Assembly (NCBI GenBank): GCA_947631155.1
Contig: CANRKG010000001.1
Coordinates: 1 to 64,000, forward strand
Length of the DNA stretch: 64,000 nt
Reading direction: 5' to 3'
Origin: an uncultured Bacilli bacterium
GTDB taxonomy: Bacteria > Bacillota_I > Bacilli_A > RF39 > UBA660
Position numbers and translations under genes: made by a program. Below the pieces are notes generated by a model that saw only the letters and a list, made by a program, of their open reading frames with translations, did no database searches and had not been told where the DNA came from. Below, in pieces: positions 19,491 to 32,349 of the stretch (positions are counted from its first letter, which is position 1; each line of letters begins with the position of its first letter).

Positions 19491-20330
19491 TTATTTGTTA
19501 ATATGATATTCCTTATAGACAACTGATTTTGGAATATTTCGTTCTTTAGCTACTATTTTTATAGCTTCTTTTTCAGTTTGTCCATCATCTAAATATATTT
19601 TCACATGTTCTTGAATACTAATATCACTATAGTCCAATGTCTTTTTATTTCCTTCTACAACTATTACCAATTCTCCCTTTAATTCACCAATTTCTGTTAT
19701 AACATCTTCAATAGTACCTCTAAAAATTTCTTCAAATAATTTAGAAATTTCTCGTGCTAAAGCTATTTTTCTATTTCCTAAAATTTCTTTCATGTTAGTT
19801 AAAGTCGAAACAATTCTATGAGGAGCTTCATAAAATATCATTGTATAAGGATAATTTTTAATAATTTCTAATTCCTTCTTTTGTTTACTACTTTTTGGAT
19901 TTAAGAATCCATAAAATAAAAATGGCGATGGTGGCAATCCAGAAGTAATTAAAGCGGGAACAAATGCAGTTGCTCCTGGAAGACCTATAACCGGATAATT
20001 ATTTTTTATCACTTCGCTTGCGATTTCATATCCAGGATCACTAATAATAGGAGTTCCTTGATCTGTAACTAATCCAATTTTTTTTCCTTCTTTTAACATT
20101 TCTATTACTTTGTCTTTTATTTTTTTTTCGTTATATTCATGACAACTTAATAATTTATTCTTTATTTCATATTTTTTTAAAAGACTTCCTGTAACTCTTG
20201 TGTCCTCACATAATATAGTATCAACACTTTTTAACAGGTTTATAGCTCTAATTGTAATATCTCCTAAATTTCCAATAGGTGTAGGAATTAAATAAAGACA
20301 GGCTTGTCCATCATAACTTTTTTGACTCAT
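19491..20330 (-). CDS. rsmI: 16S rRNA (cytidine1402-2'-O)-methyltransferase
   Basis: LYLIPTPIGNLGDITIRA, CEDTRVTGSLL, TDQGTPIISDPGYE. Confidence 0.95.
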   Translation of the reverse strand: MSQKSYDGQACLYLIPTPIGNLGDITIRAINLLKSVDTILCEDTRVTGSLLKKYEIKNKLLSCHEYNEKKIKDKVIEMLKEGKKIGLVTDQGTPIISDPGYEIASEVIKNNYPVIGLPGATAFVPALITSGLPPSPFLFYGFLNPKSSKQKKELEIIKNYPYTMIFYEAPHRIVSTLTNMKEILGNRKIALAREISKLFEEIFRGTIEDVITEIGELKGELVIVVEGNKKTLDYSDISIQEHVKIYLDDGQTEKEAIKIVAKERNIPKSVVYKEYHINK

Positions 20331-20331
20331 G

Positions 20332-21054
20332 TTATTTCTCCTTATCTTTTAATAAATTCATATATTCTTTAGTCAGACTACCATCTTGATTATATAATAT
20401 AATAGGTGCTTCTATTTTTAAACCTTCATTACCATTTTTTACACAATTTAATAAAAATTTAGAGGCTGGTTTTTCCAATTTACTATGAACAAATCTAATT
20501 TTTTTGGGAATCAAATTATTTTTTCGCATTTTTTGAAGAACTTCTACAAGCCTTTTGGAATCATAAATAATTGATAAACAACCTCCATCTTTCAATAATT
20601 TTCGACTAACTAATATTAAATCATCTATTGTTAGTGTTAATTCATGATGAGCCAAAGTCTTTCCTTCTGATTTATTTAAAGTTGTTTCTTTAAAATATGG
20701 CGGATTACAAACAATAAGATCATAATAATTATTTTTATTTTGTAAATAGTAGTCTTTTATATCGCAATTAAAAGGGTGTATTTTGGATTCTAATTTATTA
20801 TAGGCGATACTTTTCTTAAATAATTCAAATAAATTTTTTTGAATTTCAACAGAATCAATAGAAGCTTTAGTCTTTAAAGATAAAATTATAGAAACAGCAC
20901 CTGTTCCACTACCTATTTCTAAAATAGTATTAGTAGTTTGTTTTATATTGGTAAATTCTGCTAATAAAATGCTATCCAAAGAAAAGCAAACATTTTGTGA
21001 ATCTTGATAAATTTTGATATTTTTATAGCCTAATAAATCATTTAATTGAATCAT
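20332..21054 (-). CDS. trmN6: tRNA1(Val) (adenine37-N6)-methyltransferase-like
   Basis: LEIGSGTGAVSIILS, IVCNPPYF; synteny with B. subtilis yabB. Confidence 0.85.
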   Translation of the reverse strand: MIQLNDLLGYKNIKIYQDSQNVCFSLDSILLAEFTNIKQTTNTILEIGSGTGAVSIILSLKTKASIDSVEIQKNLFELFKKSIAYNKLESKIHPFNCDIKDYYLQNKNNYYDLIVCNPPYFKETTLNKSEGKTLAHHELTLTIDDLILVSRKLLKDGGCLSIIYDSKRLVEVLQKMRKNNLIPKKIRFVHSKLEKPASKFLLNCVKNGNEGLKIEAPIILYNQDGSLTKEYMNLLKDKEK

Positions 21055-21055
21055 A

Positions 21056-21841
21056 TTAATTTACGATTGTTTCCTCTACAATATTATTTTTATCTATTTC
21101 CACTTTATAAGTTCCTTTAAAAATATTTATTGAAATAACTTTTCCTTCTCCTTCTGTTGTTTTAACTTTGGAACCAATTTTAGGAAATGACTCTTTTAAT
21201 TCTGAATATAATTCATCTTCATAATTTAGACAACATAACAATCTACCACAAACACCATTAATTTTAGTTGGATTTAATGCTAAAAATTGATTTTTAGCCA
21301 TATTAATAGAAACACTATTAAAATCAGTTAAAAAGTTATTACAACATAAGAATAAACCACAAGGTCCTATACCACCTATTGTTTTAGCTTTATCTCTAAC
21401 ACCTACTTGTCTTAATTCAATTCTAGTTTTGTATTTTTGAGCTAATTTTTTAGCCAATTCTCGGAAATCTATGCGTTCTTCTGATAAATATGTAAAAAAT
21501 AACTGGGATCTATCAAATGTATAATTAGCCTTAATGAAATTCATTTTTAAATCCAGTTGATGAGCCTGTTGCTTAGCATAAATTAACGCTTTGGCAGATT
21601 CTTTTTTGTTACTTTCATCTATTTTTAAATCTTCCATATTTGCTTTTCTTTTTATATATTTCAAAGGTAAAACTAAATTTTCTTTTTTTTCTTTAAATAT
21701 ATTAGTTTTACAAATTCCTATTTCCAGACCATTTTCTGTTTCAACAATTACTCTATCATTTTTCTTTAATTCTAATTTATTTGGTGAAAAATAATATCTA
21801 TTAGGCGAAGAATCAAAAGCAACAGCAATTATTTCAAACAT
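21056..21841 (-). CDS. ricT: PSP1-domain protein YaaT/RicT
   Basis: GIGPCGLFLCCNNFL, GVCGRLLCCLNYE; between holB and trmN6. Confidence 0.9.
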   Translation of the reverse strand: MFEIIAVAFDSSPNRYYFSPNKLELKKNDRVIVETENGLEIGICKTNIFKEKKENLVLPLKYIKRKANMEDLKIDESNKKESAKALIYAKQQAHQLDLKMNFIKANYTFDRSQLFFTYLSEERIDFRELAKKLAQKYKTRIELRQVGVRDKAKTIGGIGPCGLFLCCNNFLTDFNSVSINMAKNQFLALNPTKINGVCGRLLCCLNYEDELYSELKESFPKIGSKVKTTEGEGKVISINIFKGTYKVEIDKNNIVEETIVN

Positions 21842-22681
21842 TTAACTCACCTCCATTATCTTAATTAAAAAATTAGTTAACCACAATTTTAAATTAATAT
21901 TATATTGTAATTTGTCATTAAATTCATTAAAAATAGAAATATATTTTAATATTTTTTCAGTATCTATATCTTTTAATAAATTATTTGACTTTTTAAGAAC
22001 TGTATTTTGTTCTAAACAATAACAAAAATATTCATTCAAAATAGATATATTACATTTTGAAGATTCTTTATCTAAAAATAATTTTTCTAAATATTCATCA
22101 AAATTTATAATTAATTCTTCGTTATTAACTATTGATATAATAAAACTTTCCATTGTTTCATCTAATTTATTTTCTTCTAAACTATTATTAATTAAACTTA
22201 ATTTTTGACATCTTGATACTATTGTTTCCAAAACCTTATATTTATTATTAGTAACAAGAATGGCTATAATATCGTTTTCCGGCTCTTCTAAAAACTTTAA
22301 AATAGTATTTGCAGAAGAATCATTTAAATCTTCTGCTTTATCTATTACATATATTAATTTATTATCTAGCATTGACTTTTTAGAAAATTCTTTTTCTAAA
22401 GTTATTAATTGTTCTTTTTTTATCCAAGACTCCTCTGGCTTAATAAATTTTAAATCGGGGTATGTTTCTTCATAAATTTGTTTTTTTAGTTTTTCTTGCA
22501 TGACTTTATCTTCTTTATAAGGCATACTTAATATAATATAAATGAAATCTTTTATTATATTCATATAGTTAGTATTATTATTTATTTCAATCAAATAAGC
22601 ATGCGATAATTTATTATTCTTTATAATACTAGATTCAATATAATCATAAAATTTTTCTTGTAATTGCATTTCAGTATACAA
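21842..22681 (-). CDS. holB: DNA polymerase III delta' subunit
   Basis: NKLSHAYLIE, DKAEDLNDSSANTILKFLEEPENDIIAILVT. Confidence 0.88.
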   Translation of the reverse strand: MYTEMQLQEKFYDYIESSIIKNNKLSHAYLIEINNNTNYMNIIKDFIYIILSMPYKEDKVMQEKLKKQIYEETYPDLKFIKPEESWIKKEQLITLEKEFSKKSMLDNKLIYVIDKAEDLNDSSANTILKFLEEPENDIIAILVTNNKYKVLETIVSRCQKLSLINNSLEENKLDETMESFIISIVNNEELIINFDEYLEKLFLDKESSKCNISILNEYFCYCLEQNTVLKKSNNLLKDIDTEKILKYISIFNEFNDKLQYNINLKLWLTNFLIKIMEVS

Positions 22682-22697
22682 AATATCACCTACAACT

Positions 22698-22883
22698 CTA
22701 AAGTGCTATAATTTTAAGTAATAATAAAGATAATAATGATGGAACTCCAAAAATAGTTAATAAGGATATCGTTATTATATTTATTGGTATTATCATATTG
22801 AAATTAACAGCAATTAAATTATAACCATATAATACAAAGAAACTCATTATAAATCTTTTAAGTAATATTACAATTTTTTTCAT
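22698..22883 (-). CDS. bofA: BofA-like (pro-sigma-K processing inhibitor family) small membrane protein
   Basis: NMIIPINIITISLLTIFGVPSLLSLLLLKI resembles BofA GIHVPINLVTTAISGILGIPGIAALAVIK; between recR and holB as in Bacillus. Confidence 0.75.
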   Translation of the reverse strand: MKKIVILLKRFIMSFFVLYGYNLIAVNFNMIIPINIITISLLTIFGVPSLLSLLLLKIIAL

Positions 22884-22926
22884 ACTTGTCCATCTCCTTA
22901 TTTAAAGGTATGAATTTTTTGAAAAA

Positions 22927-23523
22927 TTATTCTATTTCTTTTCTATCACTTAAAGCTCTTTCTAATGTTAAATTATCAAGATATTCTATTTCTGCTCCCA
23001 TTGGAACTCCACTAGCTAATTTCGTTATTTTAATATTTTTATCTTCTAATAATTTTTTTATATATAAAGCTGTAGTTTCTCCTTCTACACTGGGTTTAAA
23101 AGCAAAGATAATTTCTTTAAACTTTTCTTTATCAATTCTTGATAATAATTCTCCTAAACCAATATCTTCAGGATTAATACCATCTAAAGGCGAAATTAAA
23201 CCTGAAAGAACATGATATTTACCTTTATACATTCCCATTTTTTCAAAGAGAAAAACACTTTTTACATCTTCAACAACACATAAAGTTTCTCTATCACGAT
23301 AATTATCTTCACATATTGAGCAAATCTCTTTTTCTGTTAAATTATTACAAATCTTACATTTTCTAATTTTTTCTTGTATATTTTTAAGATTATCAGCAAA
23401 AATATCTATGTTTTCAGAATCCATATAAAGTACAGCAAAAGCAAATCTCTCTGCCGTTTTTTCCCCAATACCTGGTAATAATTTAAACGATTCTATTAAA
23501 TTATTAATACTCTCTGGATACAT
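22927..23523 (-). CDS. recR: Recombination protein RecR
   Basis: LPGIGEKTAERFAF, CKICNNLTEKEICSIC, Toprim CVVEDVKSV. Confidence 0.95.
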   Translation of the reverse strand: MYPESINNLIESFKLLPGIGEKTAERFAFAVLYMDSENIDIFADNLKNIQEKIRKCKICNNLTEKEICSICEDNYRDRETLCVVEDVKSVFLFEKMGMYKGKYHVLSGLISPLDGINPEDIGLGELLSRIDKEKFKEIIFAFKPSVEGETTALYIKKLLEDKNIKITKLASGVPMGAEIEYLDNLTLERALSDRKEIE

Positions 23524-23822
23524 TAAAATAACCCGGGCATTGAATTACCAAATTTACCCATTTTACTTTCTGTCATTTCATCAACTTTTTTATTTGCTTC
23601 ATTTATTGCTAATAAAATCATATCTTCTAACATTTCAATATCTTCTTTTTCTATTGTATTATCTTTATTAATCTCAACTTTTACTACTTCTTTTGTTCCT
23701 TTAACAGTTACTTTGACTAAAGAACTTTCTCCCACAAAATCACTTTTATCAATTTCTTCCTTTGCACTTAACATGTCCTTTTGTAATTTTTGGGCTTGTT
23801 TCATTAATGCTTGCATATTCAT
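23523..23822 (-). CDS. ybaB: YbaB/EbfC family nucleoid-associated protein
   Basis: MNMQALMKQAQKLQKDM...; between dnaX and recR. Confidence 0.93.
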   Translation of the reverse strand: MNMQALMKQAQKLQKDMLSAKEEIDKSDFVGESSLVKVTVKGTKEVVKVEINKDNTIEKEDIEMLEDMILLAINEANKKVDEMTESKMGKFGNSMPGLF

Positions 23823-23837
23823 AATATCATCCTCTTC

Positions 23838-25517
23838 CTATTTTATTTCTAATATATCGCCAAAGTCTGCTAAATTATTAACTTCTTCATAAGTTTCATT
23901 TTCTTCTGGACATTCTATTAGCTCTGGCTCTTCTATAATATCATATTTTTGATTATTTTTTATAGTTTTAATATATTTTTGTTTTTCTTGTTCCCAATCT
24001 TTATCTGTAATAATACCTATTTTTTTATTTATATCGACATATTTTTGTAAAATTTCAGTTAATTTATTTAATTCTTTAAGATTTTGTTCTACAACTGAAT
24101 CATATTCGTAACTAATTATTATTATTTCATCACTAACAACTTGAATTTTAGAATTTAGTAACTCTGATACTAAATAACCTATATCTTGATCAAAAACATA
24201 ATCATTTAATTTTTTAAACATTTCTTCACATTGCTGTTTTTCTTTTTTATTTCCCTTTGCTAAGGCATTATTTAAACGAATTTTCATAATTTGTTTAATA
24301 TTTGATTTATTTGAAAGATCTGCATCTATTTTTACTTCATTTTGAACATTATTTTCTTCTTTTTCTGTTGGATTTATTTCCTGGGAAATATTTTTTTGTG
24401 TTGATGCTGAGTCAATTTTTATTTCCCGGGAAATAATTTCACTACTTTTTTCAATATAATTAGACGAATTTCTATTTTCTTTTATTAAATTATTCATATA
24501 TTCTAATAAAGTTAATTCAATATAAATCTTAGGGTTAGCAGATTTTTTTATATCGAACATTTTTTCGTTTAATAAATTTATTAAAGACTGATATTCATAA
24601 ATATCATATAAAATTTCTTTATTATTTACATAATAATCAACAATAATATCTTTTAAATAAAACATTAATTGATTGATTATTTCAATTAGATTTTTACCAT
24701 TATTATAATAATCATTAATTTTTAGAATAAAGTTTTTAATATCGGCATTTAAAATACATTCAGTTAAATTATTTATTTCAATTTCAGAAATTAAATCATT
24801 AATTTCCAAATAATCATCAATAGTAATTAATTCTTGTTTATAGGAAGCTAATTTATCTAGAGAACTTAATGCATCTCTTAAACCGCCATTGGAAGAAATT
24901 GCAATTTGTTTCAATACTTTTTCCTCAATATCTATTTTTTCTTTTTGACAAACTTCTTTTAATTTTAGAATAATATTATCAACACTAATTCTTTTTAGTG
25001 AATAGCATTGACATCTTGAAATAATGGTTTCCGAAACTTTTTGGGGATCTGTCGTTGCTAAAACAAATATTGCGTGTTTAGGAGGTTCTTCTAATGTTTT
25101 TAACAGTGCATTAAAAGCTCCAGAAGTTAACATATGTACTTCATCAATTATATAAACTTTATATTTTAAATCACTTGGAACAATATTGACCTTATTTTTT
25201 ATTTCACGAATTTCATCCACTCCATTATTAGAAGCAGCATCAATTTCTATAATATCTACAGTTGATATTTCTTTTGATTTAAGGCAAGAAGAACATTTTT
25301 CACAGGGATTACCGTCTACTGGATTTTCACAATTTACGGTCCTAGCAAAAATTTTTGCAATTGTTGTTTTTCCTATACCTCTAGGTCCAAACAACATATA
25401 TGCATGACTTATTTTGTTATTTTTTATGGCATTTTTTAAAGTTTTTATAACGTAATCTTGTCCTACAACTTGATCAAAATTATTTGGTCGATATTTTCTA
25501 TATAATGCTTTATACAT
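23838..25517 (-). CDS. dnaX: DNA polymerase III gamma/tau subunit
   Basis: MYKALYRKYRPNNFDQVVGQDYV, GPRGIGKTTIAKIFA; start reassigned to MYKALYRK. Confidence 0.96.
   Translation of the reverse strand: MYKALYRKYRPNNFDQVVGQDYVIKTLKNAIKNNKISHAYMLFGPRGIGKTTIAKIFARTVNCENPVDGNPCEKCSSCLKSKEISTVDIIEIDAASNNGVDEIREIKNKVNIVPSDLKYKVYIIDEVHMLTSGAFNALLKTLEEPPKHAIFVLATTDPQKVSETIISRCQCYSLKRISVDNIILKLKEVCQKEKIDIEEKVLKQIAISSNGGLRDALSSLDKLASYKQELITIDDYLEINDLISEIEINNLTECILNADIKNFILKINDYYNNGKNLIEIINQLMFYLKDIIVDYYVNNKEILYDIYEYQSLINLLNEKMFDIKKSANPKIYIELTLLEYMNNLIKENRNSSNYIEKSSEIISREIKIDSASTQKNISQEINPTEKEENNVQNEVKIDADLSNKSNIKQIMKIRLNNALAKGNKKEKQQCEEMFKKLNDYVFDQDIGYLVSELLNSKIQVVSDEIIIISYEYDSVVEQNLKELNKLTEILQKYVDINKKIGIITDKDWEQEKQKYIKTIKNNQKYDIIEEPELIECPEENETYEEVNNLADFGDILEIK
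24375..24390. promoter_or_regulatory. Noc-binding-site-like palindrome (one mismatch)
   Basis: TATTTCCTGGGAAATA versus NBS core ATTTCCCGGGAAAT; inside dnaX. Confidence 0.55.
24420..24435. promoter_or_regulatory. Noc-binding-site-like perfect palindrome
   Basis: TATTTCCCGGGAAATA, exact match to NBS ATTTCCCGGGAAAT; inside dnaX, 45 bp from the first copy. Confidence 0.7.
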
Positions 25518-25563
25518 AATAAAAAATCCTTTCATTTATATAAAATATTATATCATATTTTAG

Positions 25564-26001
25564 TTATTTTCTCTTGTTTTTAAAGAAATTTTTTATTATT
25601 TGTTGATATTTTATTTCTTGTTGATTATGTTCTATTAAAACTTTTTTATTTATATCAGTTTTACTTAATATTTGTTCACTTAAATAATTAGAATCATTAT
25701 CTAATGAATAATATATTTTTTTAATTCTAGATTGTTTTATTGCACTAGAACACATAGGACAAGGTTGTAAAGTTACATACATAACACAATCATTCAAACG
25801 CCAATTATGTAATTTTTTAGTTGCTTTATTTATTGCTATAAGTTCAGCATGAGCCGTTACAGTTTGCTTTTTTTCTTTTAAATTATGTGCTTTAGCAATA
25901 ATTTTATTATTTTTTACAATAACACAACCTACTGGAACTTCATTTTTTTTATAAGCTTTAAGCGCTTCTTTTATAGCTATAGTCATATATTTATCATCCA
26001 T
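25564..26001 (-). CDS. tadA: tRNA-specific adenosine deaminase
   Basis: VPVGCVIVKNNKIIAKAHN, TAHAELIAI, TLQPCPMCSSA; start moved to MDDKYM because upstream Met lies in the SRP RNA. Confidence 0.93.
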   Translation of the reverse strand: MDDKYMTIAIKEALKAYKKNEVPVGCVIVKNNKIIAKAHNLKEKKQTVTAHAELIAINKATKKLHNWRLNDCVMYVTLQPCPMCSSAIKQSRIKKIYYSLDNDSNYLSEQILSKTDINKKVLIEHNQQEIKYQQIIKNFFKNKRK

Positions 26002-26021
26002 ATATATCACTCCAAAAATAA

Positions 26022-26097
26022 AGGTGCACATGAGAGTTGATTGTTAAAGCTGCTATCTTCCGATCCTGACTTAGTTCCAATGCACTCATTGCACCAC
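26022..26097 (-). ncRNA. ffs: Small bacterial SRP RNA
   Basis: Minus strand GTGGTGCAATGAGTG...GTCAGGATCGGAAGATAGCAGC...CTCATGTGCACC: domain IV signature plus closing stem. Confidence 0.9.
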
Positions 26098-26156
26098 TTA
26101 CATATTACTATAAATTTATTTAAAGTACAACTAAATATAATATTCTTTTCATTTTT

Positions 26157-26172
26157 TGTTTCACGTGAAACT
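26157..26172. promoter_or_regulatory. parS: parS site 1
   Basis: TGTTTCACGTGAAACT. Confidence 0.9.
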
Positions 26173-26183
26173 TTTAGTACTTA

Positions 26184-26199
26184 TGTTTCACGTGAAACA
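26184..26199. promoter_or_regulatory. parS: parS site 2
   Basis: TGTTTCACGTGAAACA, perfect consensus. Confidence 0.95.
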
Positions 26200-26229
26200 T
26201 AAATTTAATTTTAAAACCTAATTAGTTAA

Positions 26230-26245
26230 TGTTTCACGTGAAACA
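26230..26245. promoter_or_regulatory. parS: parS site 3
   Basis: TGTTTCACGTGAAACA, perfect consensus. Confidence 0.95.
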
Positions 26246-26254
26246 AAAGAAGAA

Positions 26255-28717
26255 TTAATTTTCTTCTACTAATTCTTCCTTGCTTTCTACTTCATCTTCT
26301 ATTTCTTTATCTACAATAGCAACTGTAGATACTTTTTGATTATCTTTTAAATTAATTAATCTTAATCCTTGAGTTGCTCTTTTTAAAACAGATATTTGAT
26401 TTAAAGGCATTCTCATAATAATTCCACTATCTGTAATTATCATAATATCTTTTGAAATAATATCATCAATACATTTAAATGCTACCATAACACCATTTTT
26501 CTCTGTTATATTTAATGCTTTAACACCTTTACTTCCACGATGAGTTAATCTGTATTCTTCTATAGCTGTTTGTTTTCCATAACCTTTTTCTGTTACTATT
26601 AATACTAATTGATTATCATTAACAACTTCACAATCAACGACATGATCTTCATTATTTAATTCAATTCCTTTTACACCAGAAGTGTTTCTACCCATTGATC
26701 TTATTTCAGTTTCAACAAATCTTACCATTCTTCCATTACTAGCTCCAATAACAATCTGATTATTTCCATTTGTTTTTTGAACACTAATTAATTCATCATT
26801 TTCTTTTAAAAGAATAGCTATTTTTCCACCTTTTCTAATATTATCAAATTCTTCAATACTTGTTCTTTTAACAAGACCTTGTTTAGTAGCAAAAACTAAA
26901 TATTTAGAAGTTTCATCTTCGTTAGATACTGTTAATATAGAACGTATGTTCTCATCTTTTTCTAATTGTAATAAATTAATAATTGGAAGTCCCTTTGATT
27001 GTCTACTAAATTCTGGAATTTCATATCCTTTTAATCTATATACTCTACCTTTATTAGAAAAGAACAATAAATAATCATGAGTTTTTGTAGAAATTAATTG
27101 TTCAACAAAGTCTTCTTCATTAGTAGACATACCTTTAATACCTACTCCACCCCTATTTTGACTTCTATAAGTATCTGATTTTAATCTTTTTATATATCCT
27201 TTATTAGTAAGAGTTACAATAATATCTTCAACTGGAATTAAAGATTCATCTTCAATATATTCTATAGCTGTCATATCAATATTAGTTCTACGTTCATCAC
27301 CATATTTTGTTTTTATTTCTAACATTTCTTCTTTGATAATTTGGAGAACTTTTTCTTCACTTGCTAATATCGCTTTTAATTCTTCTATTTCTTTTAATAA
27401 ATTTTCTAATTCACCTTCTATTTTATCTCTTTCCAAACCTGTTAATCTTCTCAATTTCATTTCTAAAATAGCTTGAGCTTGAGGTTCAGAAAGATTATAG
27501 CTGCTCATTAAACCGGATAATGCTTCTTCATCACCTTTTGATGCTTTAATTAATTTTATAATTTCATCAATATGATCTAAAGCAATTTTTAAACCTTCTA
27601 ATATATGAGCTCTTTTTTCATCTTTATCTAAATCAAATTTAGTTCGACGAATAATAATTTCTTTTTGATAATCTATATATTTAGAAATAATATCTTTTAA
27701 ACCTAAAGTTTTTGGAGTTCCTTGATCTAACATTAGAAAAATAATTCCATAATTTTTTTGAAATTCTGTATGTTTATATAAATTATTTAATACTACTTGT
27801 GGATTGGCATCTTTTTTCAAAGTTATTGTTATCTTAATACCATCTTTTAAATCAGTATGATAATCAGAAATACCTTCTATAACCTTATTATGAACTAATT
27901 CTGCAACTTTATTTTTTAAGTCTAAAGTATTTACACCATATGGGACTTCATCAATTATTATATAATTCTTTCCACCTATTTCTTCGATTGTAGCTTTACT
28001 TCTTATTGTAATTGATCCTCGACCTGTTTCATAAGCTTTTTTAATCCCACTATTTCCAAGAATTGTTGCCCCTGTTGGAAAATCAGGACCTTTAATATAT
28101 TTCATTAATCCATCCAAATCAATATCAGGATCATCTATATAAGCTATACATCCATCAATAACTTCCCCTAAATTGTGAGGTGGTATATTTGTAGCCATAC
28201 CAACAGCTATTCCCATAGTACCATTTACTAAAATATTAGGAAATCTAGATGGTAATATTGTTGGTTCCTTTTCTGATTCATCAAAATTAGGGGCAAAATC
28301 AACAGTATTTTTATTAATATTTCTTAATAATTCTAAAGAAATTTTAGAAAGACGTGATTCTGTATAACGCATTGCTGCGGCTCCATATCCTTCAATATTA
28401 CCAAAATTACCATGACCATCAACTAACATATATCGATATGAAAAATCTTGAGCCATTCTAACCATAGCCTCATAAATACTAGAATCTCCATGTGGATGAT
28501 ATTTTCCCATAACATCTCCAACAATTCTGGCACTCTTTTTATGAGGTTTGTCTGGAGTATATCCAGATTCATACATAGAATATAATATTCTTCTATGTAC
28601 TGGTTTTAAACCATCTCTTAAATCAGGTAATGCTCTTGAAACAATTACACTCATGGAATATTCTAAGAAAGAATCTTTTACTTCATTTACAATGTTATTT
28701 TTTTCTAATCTGTCCAT
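26255..28717 (-). CDS. gyrA: DNA gyrase subunit A
   Basis: [38 protein letters not shown], GyrA C-terminal repeats. Confidence 0.97.
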   Translation of the reverse strand: MDRLEKNNIVNEVKDSFLEYSMSVIVSRALPDLRDGLKPVHRRILYSMYESGYTPDKPHKKSARIVGDVMGKYHPHGDSSIYEAMVRMAQDFSYRYMLVDGHGNFGNIEGYGAAAMRYTESRLSKISLELLRNINKNTVDFAPNFDESEKEPTILPSRFPNILVNGTMGIAVGMATNIPPHNLGEVIDGCIAYIDDPDIDLDGLMKYIKGPDFPTGATILGNSGIKKAYETGRGSITIRSKATIEEIGGKNYIIIDEVPYGVNTLDLKNKVAELVHNKVIEGISDYHTDLKDGIKITITLKKDANPQVVLNNLYKHTEFQKNYGIIFLMLDQGTPKTLGLKDIISKYIDYQKEIIIRRTKFDLDKDEKRAHILEGLKIALDHIDEIIKLIKASKGDEEALSGLMSSYNLSEPQAQAILEMKLRRLTGLERDKIEGELENLLKEIEELKAILASEEKVLQIIKEEMLEIKTKYGDERRTNIDMTAIEYIEDESLIPVEDIIVTLTNKGYIKRLKSDTYRSQNRGGVGIKGMSTNEEDFVEQLISTKTHDYLLFFSNKGRVYRLKGYEIPEFSRQSKGLPIINLLQLEKDENIRSILTVSNEDETSKYLVFATKQGLVKRTSIEEFDNIRKGGKIAILLKENDELISVQKTNGNNQIVIGASNGRMVRFVETEIRSMGRNTSGVKGIELNNEDHVVDCEVVNDNQLVLIVTEKGYGKQTAIEEYRLTHRGSKGVKALNITEKNGVMVAFKCIDDIISKDIMIITDSGIIMRMPLNQISVLKRATQGLRLINLKDNQKVSTVAIVDKEIEDEVESKEELVEEN

Positions 28718-28730
28718 AAAATCCTACCTC

Positions 28731-31770
<3,040 letters not shown>

Positions 31771-31868
31771 ATTTGATGCTAAAATACCTCATATAATCAC
31801 CTACACCCTACTTTAGTATTCCTATACATACAACTACATTATATCATATTTTAGGCATTTATACACTA

Positions 31869-31893
31869 AAAAAATAGCTTTTAAGGCTATTTT
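31869..31893 (-). terminator. Rho-independent terminator at the 3' end of the comK-like gene
   Basis: AAAAATAGC-TTTTAAG-GCTATTTTT with flanking A/T runs. Confidence 0.75.
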
Positions 31894-32339
31894 TTATCTT
31901 TTTCTCGATTTCTTATTACTAAATCTAATCTAGAAGCTCTCAAAATCTGATTTTCAATAGTTCTTTTAGAAATTGGAACATGAATAGATACTCCATTATT
32001 AAATTCTATTTTTGTACTATTATAATCTTCTTCTTTTATTGCATTTATATTTTTCAAAGAAATCCACATACAATCTTCTGAAGTTGGTGAATTTGTAGGA
32101 AAAAATATAATATTTCTTGTATTTTCCACAATAATTGGTACTTTATAATTAATATTTAAAATAGATTTAGTACCTTCTTTTCTTCCTTCATAAGAAGAGC
32201 CAAAATATTTACAACTATAATCTAAAACTTCATAAGGTGTTTGATCAATTATATATTCTTGATGATCTTCTAATATTTTACTTTTTTTCTCTTCTGTAGG
32301 CATTACTGCCAATGTTCCTTCATTAATTTCATAATTCAT
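31887..32339 (-). CDS. comK: ComK-family competence transcription factor
   Basis: YEINEGTLAVMP, CKYFGSSYEGRKEGT, YKVPIIVENTRNIIFFPTNSPTSEDCMWIS, ISKRTIENQILRASRL align with B. subtilis ComK (YEVNGATIAVLP, CRFFGSSYAGRKAGT, HKPPIMVDPSNQIFLFPTLSSTRPQCGWIS). Start reassigned; GGGGG RBS. Confidence 0.88.
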   Translation of the reverse strand: MNYEINEGTLAVMPTEEKKSKILEDHQEYIIDQTPYEVLDYSCKYFGSSYEGRKEGTKSILNINYKVPIIVENTRNIIFFPTNSPTSEDCMWISLKNINAIKEEDYNSTKIEFNNGVSIHVPISKRTIENQILRASRLDLVIRNREKDKK

Positions 32340-32349
32340 AAAAATCCCC

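Noticed and set aside
24375-24435. Possibility that the two palindromes in dnaX are a restriction-site or transcription terminator artefact
   Set aside because: No U-run, internal to an intact ORF, and both match NBS symmetry; kept as a Noc-site finding instead.
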